A stretch of 12,635 nt of DNA from Actinomyces sp. ICM47 (GTDB lineage: Bacteria; Actinomycetota; Actinomycetes; Actinomycetales; Actinomycetaceae), in NCBI RefSeq assembly GCF_000278725.1, contig NZ_ALCA01000096.1, positions 1-12,635 on the forward strand, given 5' to 3'. A model generated the notes under the pieces. It made no database searches. It was not told the origin of the DNA and was given only the letters and a program-made list of their open reading frames with translations. The translations under genes were made by a program, and so were the position numbers. Of the stretch, positions 12,631 to 12,635 are shown one piece after another (positions within the stretch are counted from its first letter, which is position 1; each line of letters begins with the position of its first letter).

Positions 12631-12635
12631 CGGGC

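Larger units (their letters stand above)
11620..12635. other. Gene-free repeat region beside tRNA-Asn
   Basis: About one kilobase without a convincing gene on either strand; the open frames here are short, lack ribosome binding sites and mostly translate repeats. Positions 11665-11805 show nothing recognisable. From 11806 onward there are three tandem arrays with 18-20 bp units, inverted copies of the first two, a 23-bp direct repeat and a 45-nt hairpin, each listed separately. No transposase or integrase coding trace is seen. Confidence 0.75.

Overview
The window comes from a high-GC actinobacterium. Actinobacterial traits include a lipoprotein sugar-binding protein, frequent GTG starts and an alkyltransferase-like protein with a tryptophan active site. 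By gene content I infer an Actinomycetaceae member (Schaalia/Actinomyces type), but this was not tested by any search. All recognised genes lie on the minus strand, so transcription runs from high to low coordinates.

Positions 114-8809 hold an L-fucose uptake and catabolism operon. In transcription order it has a LacI-type operator (8784-8809), a dual-domain sugar ABC ATPase, a permease, a lipoprotein substrate-binding protein, L-fucose isomerase FucI, a rhamnulokinase-type kinase that should act on L-fuculose, a LacI-family regulator and the mutarotase FucU. The sugar is imported, anomers are interconverted by FucU, FucI makes L-fuculose and the kinase phosphorylates it. The L-fuculose-1-phosphate aldolase expected next is not in the window. 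Three gaps inside the operon carry perfect or near-perfect hairpins without U-tracts, which look like mRNA processing or stability elements.

Positions 8866-10306 hold an alkyltransferase-like DNA-repair protein. Upstream of it lies a glycerophosphodiester phosphodiesterase gene interrupted by one in-frame TGA, with a good sigma-A -10 box. Positions 10405-11487 encode a single-span membrane protein of unknown function. Next comes tRNA-Asn(GTT), with its own promoter and a strong intrinsic terminator.

The last kilobase (11620-12635) has no convincing gene. It contains three different tandem arrays of 18-20 bp units. The first two are followed by inverted copies of their own unit. After them come a 23-bp direct repeat and a 45-nt hairpin. 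This repeat locus beside the tRNA is the most unusual part of the window, and its function cannot be read from the sequence.
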